Source: an uncultured Spartobacteria bacterium (GTDB lineage Bacteria; Verrucomicrobiota; Verrucomicrobiia; Chthoniobacterales; Chthoniobacteraceae). From it: a stretch of 64,000 nucleotides of DNA. The DNA lies in assembly GCA_903933715.1 (NCBI GenBank), contig CAIZLD010000001.1:20125-84124 (forward strand), read 5' to 3'. The notes under the pieces are model-generated. The model was not told where the DNA came from. It saw only the letters and a program-made list of their open reading frames with translations, and searched no databases. Below are positions 34,717 to 43,216 of this stretch, one piece after another. Numbering within the stretch: the first letter of the stretch is position 1; each line of letters opens with the position of its first letter. Position numbers and translations under genes: made by a program.

Positions 34717-35870
34717 TCGAGAGTGGCGCGGAGGGCTTGGTCGAGGTCGGCGCGCAAATCCTCCACGTTTTCAATCCCGACCGAAAAGCGGACCAATCCA
34801 TCCCGGATACCTACGGCGTGGCGGACTTTGACCGGGACTTGCGCGTGCGTCATCGTGGGCGGGTGGCAGACGAGGCTTTCGACCCCGCCGAGGCTTTCGG
34901 CCAGGGTGAAGAGCCGAAGCCGCCGGCAAAATTCCAACGCTTTTTGAGCCGGAAAATCGAACTCGGCAACGATCATCCCCGAGCCGCCACGCATCTGCTT
35001 TTGAGCCAGCTCAAACTGCGGGTGACTGGGCAAAAACGGGTAGCGGACCAGCCGCACGCCGGGTTGGGTTTCAAGCCAGCGGGCCAGCTCCAGCGCGTTT
35101 GAGCAATGGCGTTCCATCCGAAGCGCAAGGGTCCGTTGGCCGCGTGTGGTCAGCCAGGCGTCGAACGGCCCCGGTTGCAGCCCGAGCGCTTTCTGCGCAA
35201 AAACCATCCGGGCGTGCCACGCTTTATCATTCGTGGCGACGATCCCGCCGAGGCAATCGCTGTGGCCGTTGATATATTTGGTGGTTGAAGAAAGCGAGAG
35301 GGTCGCGCCGAGTTCCAGCGGCCGCTGAAGATACGGAGAGGCAAAAGTGTTATCGACCAGCGTGGGGGCGTCCACTTCGGCGGCGACCTTGGCAATCCCG
35401 GCGATGTCGATGATTTTGAGGAGCGGATTGGTCGGGCTTTCCAGCCAAACGAGCGTCGGACGGGCGCGCCGGATCTCCTCCCAATTCTCCTCGCGGCTCA
35501 AATCAACGTAGCGAACCTGTAGGCCGAATTTGTTGAAAACCCGCTCAAAAAGACGGTAAGTGCAGCCGTAAAGATTCTCCTCAGCCAAAACAAGGTCGCC
35601 GCTTTTAAGGCTCGAAACGACCGCCGTAATTGCGGAGACGCCGCTCGCAAAGCAGGTTGCAAACGAAGCCCCTTCCATCGCCCCTACGCTCTCTTCGAGC
35701 AGCCGGAAATTGGGATTTCCCGAGCGGGTGTAGTCGAACCCGTCCAAATTGCCGCTTTCAAAAGTGGAGGTGAGGTAAACCGGCGGCATCACGGCTCCGG
35801 TTGAGCCGGTGAATCCCCGTCCTGAATGAACCGCCCGCGTCCCAAATCCGTCTCCATTTTCCGGTTGCAT
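34713..35870 (-). CDS. Cystathionine gamma-synthase/lyase family PLP enzyme
   Basis: This 385-residue protein is of the classical MetB/MetC/CysB type: GTRAVHSGRGFTGSTGAVMPP at the start, YTRSGNPNFRLLEESVGAMEG, FASGVSAITAVV, ESPTNPLLKIID, VDNTFASPYLQRP, the Schiff-base Lys in LSSTTKYINGHSDCLGG and ESLGGVESLVCHP. It links cysteine and methionine metabolism by making or breaking cystathionine. It lies 6 bases after the Rrf2 regulator and overlaps the next PLP gene. The two PLP genes are paralogous; which reaction each runs cannot be told from sequence. Confidence 0.9.
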   Translation of the reverse strand: MQPENGDGFGTRAVHSGRGFTGSTGAVMPPVYLTSTFESGNLDGFDYTRSGNPNFRLLEESVGAMEGASFATCFASGVSAITAVVSSLKSGDLVLAEENLYGCTYRLFERVFNKFGLQVRYVDLSREENWEEIRRARPTLVWLESPTNPLLKIIDIAGIAKVAAEVDAPTLVDNTFASPYLQRPLELGATLSLSSTTKYINGHSDCLGGIVATNDKAWHARMVFAQKALGLQPGPFDAWLTTRGQRTLALRMERHCSNALELARWLETQPGVRLVRYPFLPSHPQFELAQKQMRGGSGMIVAEFDFPAQKALEFCRRLRLFTLAESLGGVESLVCHPPTMTHAQVPVKVRHAVGIRDGLVRFSVGIENVEDLRADLDQALRATLE

Positions 35871-35876
35871 AAAGAT

Positions 35877-36335
35877 TTAGATCACGTAATCAGGCCCGTT
35901 AGCATCGGCGCTCAAGTTGCGGGCGCGCTCGCAAAGATCGGCAAGCGTGATGCTTTCGAGGACTTTCAAGACCGCCTCGCCGACTTCCTTCATCACGCTT
36001 CGAATGGCAAGCTGGACCTCGTCCGGTTTCTCCCGTTTGTGTCCCGGCCCGTCGTTTTCCGGGGGAGCAGGCAAGAGCCCCCCTTCCACATAACGGATCA
36101 GTTCCGCCAGGGTAATCTGCTCCGGGGGCCGCGCCAATTGATAGCCGCCCGCAATGCCCCGGCGGCTTTCCACAAATCCTCCCGTTTTTACGTCATTGAG
36201 AATTTGTTCGAGGAACCGTTTGGGAATGTTTTGCTGCTCAGAGATCGCCTGAATCCGAATGATCCCTTTGCCATAATGCTCCCCCAGCACGATAAGCGCG
36301 CGCAAAGCATAATCCCCACGAAGCGAAAGTTTCAT
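35877..36335 (-). CDS. Rrf2-family transcriptional regulator
   Basis: The protein has 152 residues. The N-terminal winged helix (MKLSLRGDYALRALIVLGEH, then IQAISEQQNIPKRFLEQILNDV) and the GIAGGYQLARPPEQITLAELI block are typical of Rrf2/CymR/IscR proteins. Only one Cys is present (ADLCERA), so the three-Cys Fe-S site of IscR is missing. By family analogy with CymR, which controls cysteine metabolism, and by its place as first gene of the operon with two cystathionine enzymes, it probably regulates that operon in response to cysteine supply. A promoter candidate lies just upstream. Confidence 0.88.
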   Translation of the reverse strand: MKLSLRGDYALRALIVLGEHYGKGIIRIQAISEQQNIPKRFLEQILNDVKTGGFVESRRGIAGGYQLARPPEQITLAELIRYVEGGLLPAPPENDGPGHKREKPDEVQLAIRSVMKEVGEAVLKVLESITLADLCERARNLSADANGPDYVI

Positions 36336-36341
36336 CCCAAC

Positions 36342-36370
36342 ATTATCGTAATCTCAATAGAGAAAATCAA
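36342..36370 (-). promoter_or_regulatory. Promoter candidate of the Rrf2-metB operon
   Basis: On the minus strand TTGATT (36365-36370) and GATAAT (36342-36347) are separated by 17 bases. The transcript would begin about at the Rrf2 ATG at 36335, so it may be leaderless. The region is AT-rich, unlike its surroundings. Confidence 0.4.
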
Positions 36371-36408
36371 GTTTAGAGTATCTCTCAAAAAACTTTTCGT
36401 AATTCAAT

Positions 36409-36599
36409 GCTTTCTGCCACCCCGTTGGGGTGAGGCGCTTTGGCTTTGGCTTCCGGTGGTATCGCTGACGCTCAACCACCGGCTATTGGCTTTGAATCCT
36501 TCGGACTCATTCCTGTTGATTCGTTCCTGTTTAGCACCACTCGCGCTAAACAGGAACATGGATTCAGAAAACCGCGACTGCTTTAGATGTCGATTCTGC
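36409..36599. repeat. Intergenic repeat related to the 32984-33243 element
   Basis: It shares TTTCTGCCACCCCGTTGGGG at about 36411 and the CGCT(A/G)ACGCTCAACCACCGG block at 36463 with the 33119-33194 stretch, then ends in ATGTCGATTCTGCT beside a gene stop, as the first copy does. It also holds a 13-bp hairpin, GTTCCTGTTTAGC (36523-36535) with its complement at 36545-36557. Confidence 0.8.
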
Positions 36600-38054
36600 T
36601 TACCCCTTCTTGATCTGCTTCAAAAGCGGAGCCTCCGGCGCGCTCTTGTAAAAGTGATCCAGCGGATAGCACCCCGAAGGCAGCCCGTTGCGGGGGGCGG
36701 TCGTGCAATCGCTAAACGTGCGGCAAATCAAGCGGGTTTCCAATTTCCCCGTTTCCGTCGCATCGGCCAGCATGCGCGGATACGAGAGCGCCGTGCGCCC
36801 GATGCCTACGCTATCCACAAATCCGTTGCGCAAATAATATTGAGCCACCTGCGGCATGTACTCCTGCAAATAGGAATACCCGGTCCCCACCAAAATCAAA
36901 TCAGGGAAGTGCGCCTTGAGTTCCTTGACGACATTAATCTGCCGCGCACAGCCCACGAGCGGCTCCTCCAGTAATTGATAGCCATCTGAAGGCGGATAAG
37001 CCGCCGGACGCCCGATGTGCGGATTGTAGTAAGGACTGCCCGCCGAGAGGTTCACAAGCCGGATATCGAGCTGCTGGCAAAGATTCAAAAACTCAATGGT
37101 CTCTGTTAAATCGTATTGTGTAGGGTTCTCTTGATTGATCCCAAATCCGTAACGATACGGCAGGCAATGCGAAAACTCCTCGGGGATGCCGGGCCCAAGG
37201 CAACCCGGCTGGCTCAAAGTGGGATCGGGCTTGTACGGAACGGCATCAAAGGCGCTTAACCGCACGCCGATTCCCATGGTCGGAACCGTGGCGCGGATCG
37301 CCGCGACAATTTCGCGCAGCGGCCGCGTCCGATTTTCAAACGAGCCGCCATAAATGCCGGGCCGCGTGTGGGCTCCGAGAAACTCGTGCAGCAAATAGCC
37401 ATGGCAATGCTTGATATCGACAAAATCCGCGCCGACTTCCGACGCGATCTTAGCCGCTTTTGCATAATCATCCACCAGCCGCTTCATCTCGTCGTCCGAC
37501 ATGATTTGCGCGTCGCTCGTGACGTTGAATTTTTTGTCGAGAATCGGGTGCCGATACGCCACGCGCGATTCGAGCCGCTTTTTGTCATTGGGGCGGCAGA
37601 ACCGTCCTGAATGCGTGAGCTGAAAGCCGACGATGAGATCGCCGGTCGATCCAAAATTTTTCTGATGCGCGGCCACGAGCGCCTCGCGGAGCTTTGCCAG
37701 CCCGGCCTTGTTCTCCTCGTTGATGATGATCTGGTTGGGGTTGGCCCGCCCCTCCGGCTTGACGGCCATCGCCTCGCCGCCCCAGATCAGCTTGGCCCCG
37801 CTCTCGCCAAAACGCTCCCAACGGCGAATCATCGGCTCGGTGATCCCGCCCGTGGTCGTCCCGTCCCAGCCTTCCATCGGGTGAACGCACCAGCGGTTGC
37901 CGATCGTGCGGCCTTGCCACGGAATCGCGGCGGTCAATGGAGATTCGGCGCCCAGGGCTATGGTGTCCTCGGCCTGGAGGTCGATCCCGAGCGAAGCCAC
38001 ATATTCGCGGAACGCTTCAATGGTGCGGAGAGTGGGAATGCGTGTGATTTTCAT
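36600..38054 (-). CDS. NADH:flavin oxidoreductase of the old yellow enzyme family
   Basis: The protein has 484 residues; the start at 38054 (MKITRIPTLRTIEAFREYV) follows the GH88-like gene by 10 bases, and the longer in-frame extension overlaps that gene. The TIM-barrel FMN site includes NRWCVHPMEGWDG, QLTHSGRF, the active-site HCHGYLLHEFL, SFENRTRPLREIV, and VGTGYSYLQEY with VGIGRTALSYP. The Fe-S and second Rossmann domain of dienoyl-CoA reductases are absent, but Cys residues near the C-terminus (LICRTFSDCT, SGCYPLD) are noteworthy. It is the last gene of the sugar-catabolism cluster. Substrate unknown. Confidence 0.85.
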   Translation of the reverse strand: MKITRIPTLRTIEAFREYVASLGIDLQAEDTIALGAESPLTAAIPWQGRTIGNRWCVHPMEGWDGTTTGGITEPMIRRWERFGESGAKLIWGGEAMAVKPEGRANPNQIIINEENKAGLAKLREALVAAHQKNFGSTGDLIVGFQLTHSGRFCRPNDKKRLESRVAYRHPILDKKFNVTSDAQIMSDDEMKRLVDDYAKAAKIASEVGADFVDIKHCHGYLLHEFLGAHTRPGIYGGSFENRTRPLREIVAAIRATVPTMGIGVRLSAFDAVPYKPDPTLSQPGCLGPGIPEEFSHCLPYRYGFGINQENPTQYDLTETIEFLNLCQQLDIRLVNLSAGSPYYNPHIGRPAAYPPSDGYQLLEEPLVGCARQINVVKELKAHFPDLILVGTGYSYLQEYMPQVAQYYLRNGFVDSVGIGRTALSYPRMLADATETGKLETRLICRTFSDCTTAPRNGLPSGCYPLDHFYKSAPEAPLLKQIKKG

Positions 38055-38064
38055 GGGATTCGGT

Positions 38065-39438
38065 CTATTTAAAAAATTGAAGATACGGCTTTTGTTCGGC
38101 TTCGCGTTGAATGAGCAAGGCGAGTTCGCGGGCATGGTAATCGCCCCACATACTCGACTCTCCGCACGGGACTTGCTGGCCTGTGGGGATATGATCCCAG
38201 CCATTGGGCCGGTGATAAACGCTGTGAAGAATCAACCCCTGGTGGTTCGGGTCCGCACTCAAATAAATATCGCCAAAAAGGGTTTCAGCCACGGTAAGCC
38301 CGGCCTGCCAGTAGCGTTTCCCGGCCTCGTCACCCCGCGCCATCAAATAGCGTCCGAGCCGGAGCAGCCCTTGCGCCGCAATCGCCGCCGCCGAACTGTC
38401 CACCGGTTCGTATTCGTTGAATGGCTCTGCCGGACGGTCCAGATAATCGCCCAGTTTATGCAACAGCGGCGCGCCTGCATCCCAGTAAGGAATCCCATCG
38501 GTGGGGGTTTCTTTTAAATAAAAATCCGCCGTCGCCAATGCGGGGCGCAGGAACTCCTCCTCCAGCGCGGCACGCCCGCCGAACGGCTCCAGCTCTGCAT
38601 CGGCGAGCGTAGCCAAAAATTCCAGCTGCTCCGGATAACCGCACAAAATCCAGGCGAGCCCGCGAGTCCAGGTCGTGAACGGAGCATACCCTTGCTGGGA
38701 ATTGGGGCAGCGGTAAGCGCCGTTGTTGACGTTGAAAAGACTCTCGTGCGCGGTGCGCCCCCAAACGTCGTAGGCATCGCGTCCCTCCCCGTAATAAACC
38801 GCGTATTTTGCCGTGGCGCGCGCGTGTAAAACCAGGCGTTCCAAAAGCGAAATCTTCAAATCCTGCTCGCCCATCAATGATTGCCCAAGCTGGTGCGCCA
38901 CGGCCAGCGCCCGCAAGGAACGAATGGTGTCCGCAAACAGCGAATGCGGCCCATTGAATGAATAGATAAACCCGCCGCCATCCACCGTTGGAGTCCAGCG
39001 CGTGGCCTGCACCGCGCCCGAGCATTTCAGCGCGAGATCGTAAAAATGGCGCTCATATTCTCCGGCATCAAAGCGCCCCTCGCCCGCCAACCGGCGCAGA
39101 TTCCCATAGGAGCTGACGTTGTTGAACCCGTGATCGTGAACCCCGGTATGCGTGAGGTGATGCGACATCCGCGTCAATGTCTTGTGGCGTCCCAGCTCCA
39201 GAAACGCGGTGTCCCCGGTGGCGTCAAATTGTAAAATCGCCGAGCCATAGACAAACCCCTGGGTCCACTCTGTCCAGCCCCGGGCCGTGTATCTGCCCTG
39301 GACTGTGAAAACCGGCGTCGCATTTCCCGGCACGTCGTCCCGGTCAATGGAAAGAATTTTGGGGGCGGACGCCTCCCACAAATTGCGGATTTTCCCGAGG
39401 AGCCCTGCGGGGGTGATTTGGTGATTGATTTGAATCAT
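38065..39438 (-). CDS. GH88/GH105-like unsaturated uronyl hydrolase
   Basis: The protein has 457 residues without a signal peptide. An (alpha/alpha)6 barrel is indicated by repeated helical segments, WTQGFVYGSAILQF, HDHGFNNVSSYG with a likely catalytic Asp, WTPTVDGGGFIYSF, and the C-terminal ESSMWGDYHARELALLIQ, which matches the usual GH88 end. Such enzymes hydrate and cleave unsaturated uronic acids released by polysaccharide lyases. It lies between the SDR and flavin oxidoreductase genes in one operon, next to an AraC regulator, which supports uronate or glycan catabolism. A KDG kinase lies at 57529, not in this cluster. Confidence 0.82.
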   Translation of the reverse strand: MIQINHQITPAGLLGKIRNLWEASAPKILSIDRDDVPGNATPVFTVQGRYTARGWTEWTQGFVYGSAILQFDATGDTAFLELGRHKTLTRMSHHLTHTGVHDHGFNNVSSYGNLRRLAGEGRFDAGEYERHFYDLALKCSGAVQATRWTPTVDGGGFIYSFNGPHSLFADTIRSLRALAVAHQLGQSLMGEQDLKISLLERLVLHARATAKYAVYYGEGRDAYDVWGRTAHESLFNVNNGAYRCPNSQQGYAPFTTWTRGLAWILCGYPEQLEFLATLADAELEPFGGRAALEEEFLRPALATADFYLKETPTDGIPYWDAGAPLLHKLGDYLDRPAEPFNEYEPVDSSAAAIAAQGLLRLGRYLMARGDEAGKRYWQAGLTVAETLFGDIYLSADPNHQGLILHSVYHRPNGWDHIPTGQQVPCGESSMWGDYHARELALLIQREAEQKPYLQFFK

Positions 39439-39518
39439 AACGGGTTAGGTAGTGTCGTCACGAGAGTCGCATGACAGGCACAAAGGATTTTTTTGATATC
39501 ATTTTTTCGCCACTCTCT

Positions 39519-40301
39519 CTAAAGCGTGCGAATGTGAAAGCCGCCGTCGATCTGGAAAATTTGACCTGTTGAGTAGGGAAACGCTCCCCCGGCAATCGAG
39601 ACGACGCATTTGCCGATGTCCGACGGGGTTCCCCACCGGTTGATCGGCGCGAGGCCTTCGGCAAAAAGGCGGTCGTATTTTTCCTTCACTGCCCCGGTCA
39701 TTTCCGTGGCAATCACGCCCGGCTGGATTTCGTAGACATTGATCCCAAACTCCGCGAGCCGGGCTGCGTAAAGTTTGGTCATCATCGAGAGCCCCGCCTT
39801 CGCCACGCAATAATCGCCCCGGTTCACCGAAGCCGTGAATGCCGAAATGCTCGTCAACGTGACCACCGCGCGCGGGCAACCGGGCAGCGGCTCACAACTG
39901 GCCATGAACTTGGCCGCGAGCTGCGTCAGAAAATAGGGACCTTTCAAATTGATCGCAATCAACCGGTCAAAGCTCTCCTCCCCGGCTTCGAGCAGATCGG
40001 CGCGGACATTGGGGGCGACCCCGGCGTTATTGACCAGCAAATCGAGCCGCCCAAACTCCGAGCGCACAAACTCGATCAGTCGGACCCGGTCGCCTTCGAG
40101 CGAAATATCGGCTTGAGCAATTTTGACGCGGATCGGATGCCCGCCCGCCGCCGCCTGGCAAAGCTGCTGGCATTCGAGAGCCGCCGCTTGGTTTCCCGCG
40201 TAATTAATCACGAGGTCGTGGGTGCCTGCCTGGGCGAGTTCAAGAGCGATCCCCCGGCCAATGCCACGGGAGGAACCAGTAATGAGGGCAACGGGATTCA
40301 T
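39519..40301 (-). CDS. Short-chain dehydrogenase/reductase
   Basis: The 260-residue enzyme shows the classical SDR pattern: GSSRGIGRG for NAD(P) binding, NNAGVAPN, a catalytic Ser in TSISAF, YCVAKAG for the Tyr-Lys pair, and PGVIATEM. The C-terminus ([15 protein letters not shown]) is standard. SDRs of this type reduce keto-sugars or 3-oxoacyl groups. First gene of the minus-strand cluster, 80 bases before the GH88-like gene, so a role in keto-uronate reduction (KduD-like) is plausible but not proven. Divergent from the AraC gene. Confidence 0.9.
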   Translation of the reverse strand: MNPVALITGSSRGIGRGIALELAQAGTHDLVINYAGNQAAALECQQLCQAAAGGHPIRVKIAQADISLEGDRVRLIEFVRSEFGRLDLLVNNAGVAPNVRADLLEAGEESFDRLIAINLKGPYFLTQLAAKFMASCEPLPGCPRAVVTLTSISAFTASVNRGDYCVAKAGLSMMTKLYAARLAEFGINVYEIQPGVIATEMTGAVKEKYDRLFAEGLAPINRWGTPSDIGKCVVSIAGGAFPYSTGQIFQIDGGFHIRTL

Positions 40302-40434
40302 GGGGCGACAATATAGGAAAAAGAGATCCCTTTGGATAGCACAGCGCCGTTAATTATTAGCACAAAATCACCCAAATGGACCGGATTGAGTTGCAGCCCG
40401 GGCCGTTTTGGCGCAGTTTAAGAGCAGTTTTCCG

Positions 40435-41409
40435 ATGCCAAATCCGCCCCAATTGATCCAGAGCCCGCTCAACCCCCACTGGTTGATCCCCAAAGGCTGG
40501 GAGCAGATTCTGGGAATGCAGATCGATTACCGGCTGGGGCATTCCGCGCTCCATCTCTGGCGGGTTCAATGGAACCAGCATATCGGCCTGGACAAAGGGG
40601 CAAAACCGCACGCCCACCCTCATCACCAGCTCTTGTATTATCAGCGTGGCGAAGGCCATTTGCGCGCCAACGGCGAGCAGTACACTGTTAAAAAAGGGAG
40701 CATTTTTTTTGTTCCGGCCGGTTGCGAGCATGAATTCACCAGCGCCCATGCGGAAGCTGCGCTTTGCCTCGCGCTCGATTTCACCATCGCGCAGGACGCC
40801 GCGTTTGACCAACTCGACATCAGCGGGTTGCCGATGAACGACGAAGAGGCGGTATTATTAAGCCTGCTTCACCCCGAACTGGCCCGCCCTTTTGCCTTGC
40901 GCCCGGTGGATCAAACCCAGGTGGACGCATGCATCGAGGCAATTGTGGGCGAGAACGACCGCCGGGAACTCGGCTATGCGCCGATGATCCAGGCCCACTT
41001 GTTGCGCCTGATCTCGCATTGTCTGCGAGCAACGCAACGGGCGCACGGATTTGGCGAACATTTCCGGCACACAGCCTGGCGGCACACGTTGATGGCCGAA
41101 CGCGCCTTGGCCATCATCCATGAGCACGCGACCCGGATCGATCCGGATTTGAGGCTCGCGGAAGTCGCTCGCGCCTGTTCGGTGAGCCCCAATCAGCTCA
41201 ACCGGATTTTGAAGCGAGCTGCCGGATCGACTTTCCGGCAAATCGTCCTCCGGCATCGGCTCGAACACGCGGCGGAACTGCTCCGTTCGGGTCAGGCAAA
41301 CTGCACCGAAGCCGCGTTCGATGCCGGTTTTAGCGACAGCAACTATTTTGCGCGGGCGTTCCGGAAAGTATTTGGGCATTCGCCGTCCGATCTGGGCCGC
41401 AAAGGTTGA
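40435..41409 (+). CDS. AraC-family transcriptional regulator
   Basis: This 324-residue regulator has an N-terminal cupin sensing domain (PHAHPHHQLLYYQRGEGHLR, then KKGSIFFVPAGCEHEF) and a C-terminal pair of helix-turn-helix motifs from about 215 (LAEVARACSVSPNQLNRILKRA and TEAAFDAGFSDSNYFARAFRKVFG). The ATG at 40435 is preferred over an upstream TTG. It diverges from the SDR-GH88-OYE operon across 133 bases, the normal arrangement for a sugar-responsive activator of that operon. The inducer is unknown. Confidence 0.92.
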   Translation: MPNPPQLIQSPLNPHWLIPKGWEQILGMQIDYRLGHSALHLWRVQWNQHIGLDKGAKPHAHPHHQLLYYQRGEGHLRANGEQYTVKKGSIFFVPAGCEHEFTSAHAEAALCLALDFTIAQDAAFDQLDISGLPMNDEEAVLLSLLHPELARPFALRPVDQTQVDACIEAIVGENDRRELGYAPMIQAHLLRLISHCLRATQRAHGFGEHFRHTAWRHTLMAERALAIIHEHATRIDPDLRLAEVARACSVSPNQLNRILKRAAGSTFRQIVLRHRLEHAAELLRSGQANCTEAAFDAGFSDSNYFARAFRKVFGHSPSDLGRKG

Positions 41410-41420
41410 GCCACTTTCAA

Positions 41421-41747
41421 TCAATTCTTGCGCGGTTTGACGAAGCCGTCCAGGAGATGCAAAAAAGCGAGGATCGGGTGGCGCAGGGCCATCCGTGGCC
41501 CGGCATAACGCATCACTTCTCTCACCGCCTCCCGCATCGCCGGACGGTAACAATGGACGGCACATTTCGCACACGTCGGTTTCGCCGCCTGGAATGGGCA
41601 CCGATCGATGCGCTGCATCGCATACCCGGCCAATTGCGCGCACGACGCGCAAAGCGTTCTGCCGCCATGCCGCCCACGACAAAATATCCCGATCATTAAC
41701 CGAACGGTATCCCGCTCCCGCTGCATTCGCTTTTGGCTCTTGGTCAT
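41421..41747 (-). CDS. YgbA-like protein (nitrous-oxide-stimulated promoter family)
   Basis: The 108-residue protein has the Cys pattern of the YgbA_NO family: C33xxC36, C50, C59xxC62 and C66 in [21 protein letters not shown], followed by [11 protein letters not shown]. In enterobacteria such genes respond to nitric oxide; the Cys set suggests a metal or Fe-S centre. Here it lies convergent with the AraC gene and head to head with the DAHP synthase gene, whose promoter overlaps its start. No other nitric-oxide genes are seen nearby. The family call rests on pattern recall and is fairly secure. Confidence 0.82.
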   Translation of the reverse strand: MTKSQKRMQRERDTVRLMIGIFCRGRHGGRTLCASCAQLAGYAMQRIDRCPFQAAKPTCAKCAVHCYRPAMREAVREVMRYAGPRMALRHPILAFLHLLDGFVKPRKN

Positions 41748-41769
41748 CTCCTCAGGATGTGCGTATAAT
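41740..41769 (+). promoter_or_regulatory. Sigma70-type promoter of the DAHP synthase gene
   Basis: A perfect TATAAT at 41764-41769 is preceded by TTGGTC/TGGTCA at 41740-41746 with 17-18 bases between. The leader to the ATG at 41824 would be about 48 bases. It overlaps the start of the divergent YgbA-like gene. Confidence 0.6.
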
Positions 41770-41823
41770 GGCGCAAAATACGCGCTTCCGCTTGGAAAGC
41801 CAAGCCACAGCCGACCCTATCTT

Positions 41824-42837
41824 ATGATTCTCATCACCAAACCGAACACGACCGAAGCCCAGATCGACCATATCATCGAACGCATTGCCCAATGGGGGTT
41901 GCGCTGCGAAGTGAGCCGGGGCGAGTCCCGGGTGGTCATCGGGGTCATTGGAGCCGAAGATCACATTCGCGAAAAACCGCTCGCCGCTCTGCCCGGGGTC
42001 GAGTCGGTCACTCCGGTTTTGAAGCCCTACAAGCTCGTTTCTTATGAATTTCGCGGAATGCACAGCCCGGTTTCGGTTGGCGGAGTTCAGGTGGGCGGGG
42101 CGGAAGTGGTGGTAATGAGCGGGCCGTGCTCGGTGGAAAGCCGCGAACAGATCGTCTCGATTGCACAAGATATCAAAGCGGCCGGGGCGCGCATTCTCCG
42201 GGGCGGAGCTTTTAAACCGCGCACTTCCCCCTATTCGTTCCAGGGGCTGGGCGTGGAGGGGCTCAAACTGCTCGCCGAAGCCCGGGAAGTCACCGGCCTG
42301 CCAGTGATTACAGAGATCATGGACACCAAGGATCTGGAAGCCGTCGAAGATTATGCCGACTGTTTGCAGGTCGGGGCGCGCAACATGCAGAACTTCTCGC
42401 TTTTAAAGGAAGTGGGGCGCAGCAAGCTCCCGGTGATGCTCAAACGCGGCATGAGCGCCACGATCAAAGATTTCCTGATGAGCGCGGAATACATTTTAAG
42501 TGAGGGAAACTTCAATGTCATCCTCTGCGAGCGGGGCATCCGCACCTTCGAGACATATACGCGGAACACGCTCGATCTCAATGCCATTCCGGTTTTGAAA
42601 GCCGAGACCCACCTGCCGGTTGTGGTGGACCCGACCCACGGGATCGGGTTGCGCGAGCACGTCGCCGCGATGTCTGCCGCAGCCGTTGCCGCCGGAGCGG
42701 ACGGTTTGATGGTGGAAGTCCATAACTCCCCCGAACTCGCCAAGAGCGACGGCGAACAGGCGCTGCTGCCCGAAGAATTCGGATGTCTGATGGCCCGTGT
42801 CCGCGCGGTAGCTCACGCCGTGGGCCGGAGCGCGTAA
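41824..42837 (+). CDS. aroF: 3-deoxy-7-phosphoheptulonate synthase (DAHP synthase), AroF/AroA type Ib
   Basis: The protein has 337 residues. Residues 1-70 form a ferredoxin-like regulatory domain ([18 protein letters not shown]), as in type Ib-beta enzymes that are feedback-inhibited by aromatic products. The barrel has [65 protein letters not shown] and [15 protein letters not shown] with metal ligands. It condenses phosphoenolpyruvate and erythrose-4-phosphate at the start of the shikimate pathway. Single gene; the ATG at 41824 follows a good promoter. Confidence 0.95.
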   Translation: MILITKPNTTEAQIDHIIERIAQWGLRCEVSRGESRVVIGVIGAEDHIREKPLAALPGVESVTPVLKPYKLVSYEFRGMHSPVSVGGVQVGGAEVVVMSGPCSVESREQIVSIAQDIKAAGARILRGGAFKPRTSPYSFQGLGVEGLKLLAEAREVTGLPVITEIMDTKDLEAVEDYADCLQVGARNMQNFSLLKEVGRSKLPVMLKRGMSATIKDFLMSAEYILSEGNFNVILCERGIRTFETYTRNTLDLNAIPVLKAETHLPVVVDPTHGIGLREHVAAMSAAAVAAGADGLMVEVHNSPELAKSDGEQALLPEEFGCLMARVRAVAHAVGRSA

Positions 42838-42845
42838 CTGACGCC

Positions 42846-43127
42846 CTACCAAGTTCCAAACGGCGGAGCTTGTTCCCAGTTCAGGTTGTCGGGCTGATAA
42901 TAGAGCGGGCCTCCGGCCAAATGCCAGAGCCCGTCGGGATCATTCTGATCCATCAAGCTCGAATAGCAGTTTAACGGCGGCTTGAAGCTCGCACCCATTT
43001 GCGCGCAAACATCGCGGTTTTCGACCCGGCATTCCCGAACCGGGATCGGGCATTGGCAACCGGTCATCAACAGACCGGAAAATGAAAGACAAAGCGCCGC
43101 GACGCTTTGAATCTTTGTTGACTCCAT
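42846..43127 (-). CDS. Small Cys-rich lipoprotein of unknown function
   Basis: The 93-residue product from 43127 has a lipoprotein signal peptide and lipobox LMTGC (C24). The mature part is rich in Cys at the start (CQCPIPVRECRVENRDVC) and ends with an aromatic segment (GGPLYYQPDNLNWEQAPPF). The start is chosen for the signal peptide; an in-frame upstream start adds a basic stretch without function. Convergent with the DAHP synthase gene and 89 bases downstream of the long hybrid kinase on the same strand, perhaps co-transcribed. No homologue is recognised. Confidence 0.68.
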   Translation of the reverse strand: MESTKIQSVAALCLSFSGLLMTGCQCPIPVRECRVENRDVCAQMGASFKPPLNCYSSLMDQNDPDGLWHLAGGPLYYQPDNLNWEQAPPFGTW

Positions 43128-43216
43128 GCCCCGATTTCGGGCTGAGCGGGCATTTCGGCCCGGCAAAAGAGGCCCACCGGGGTGGCAAGGATAATAGCCC
43201 GTAATGGCTAACCACG

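Noticed and set aside
35826..36974. 382-codon plus-strand frame spanning the Rrf2 gene and repeat
   Set aside because: It is antisense to Rrf2 and its apparent protein includes repeat-derived peptides (such as VVSLTLNHRLLALNPSD) also found at 33150-33230; it is a repeat translation, not a gene.
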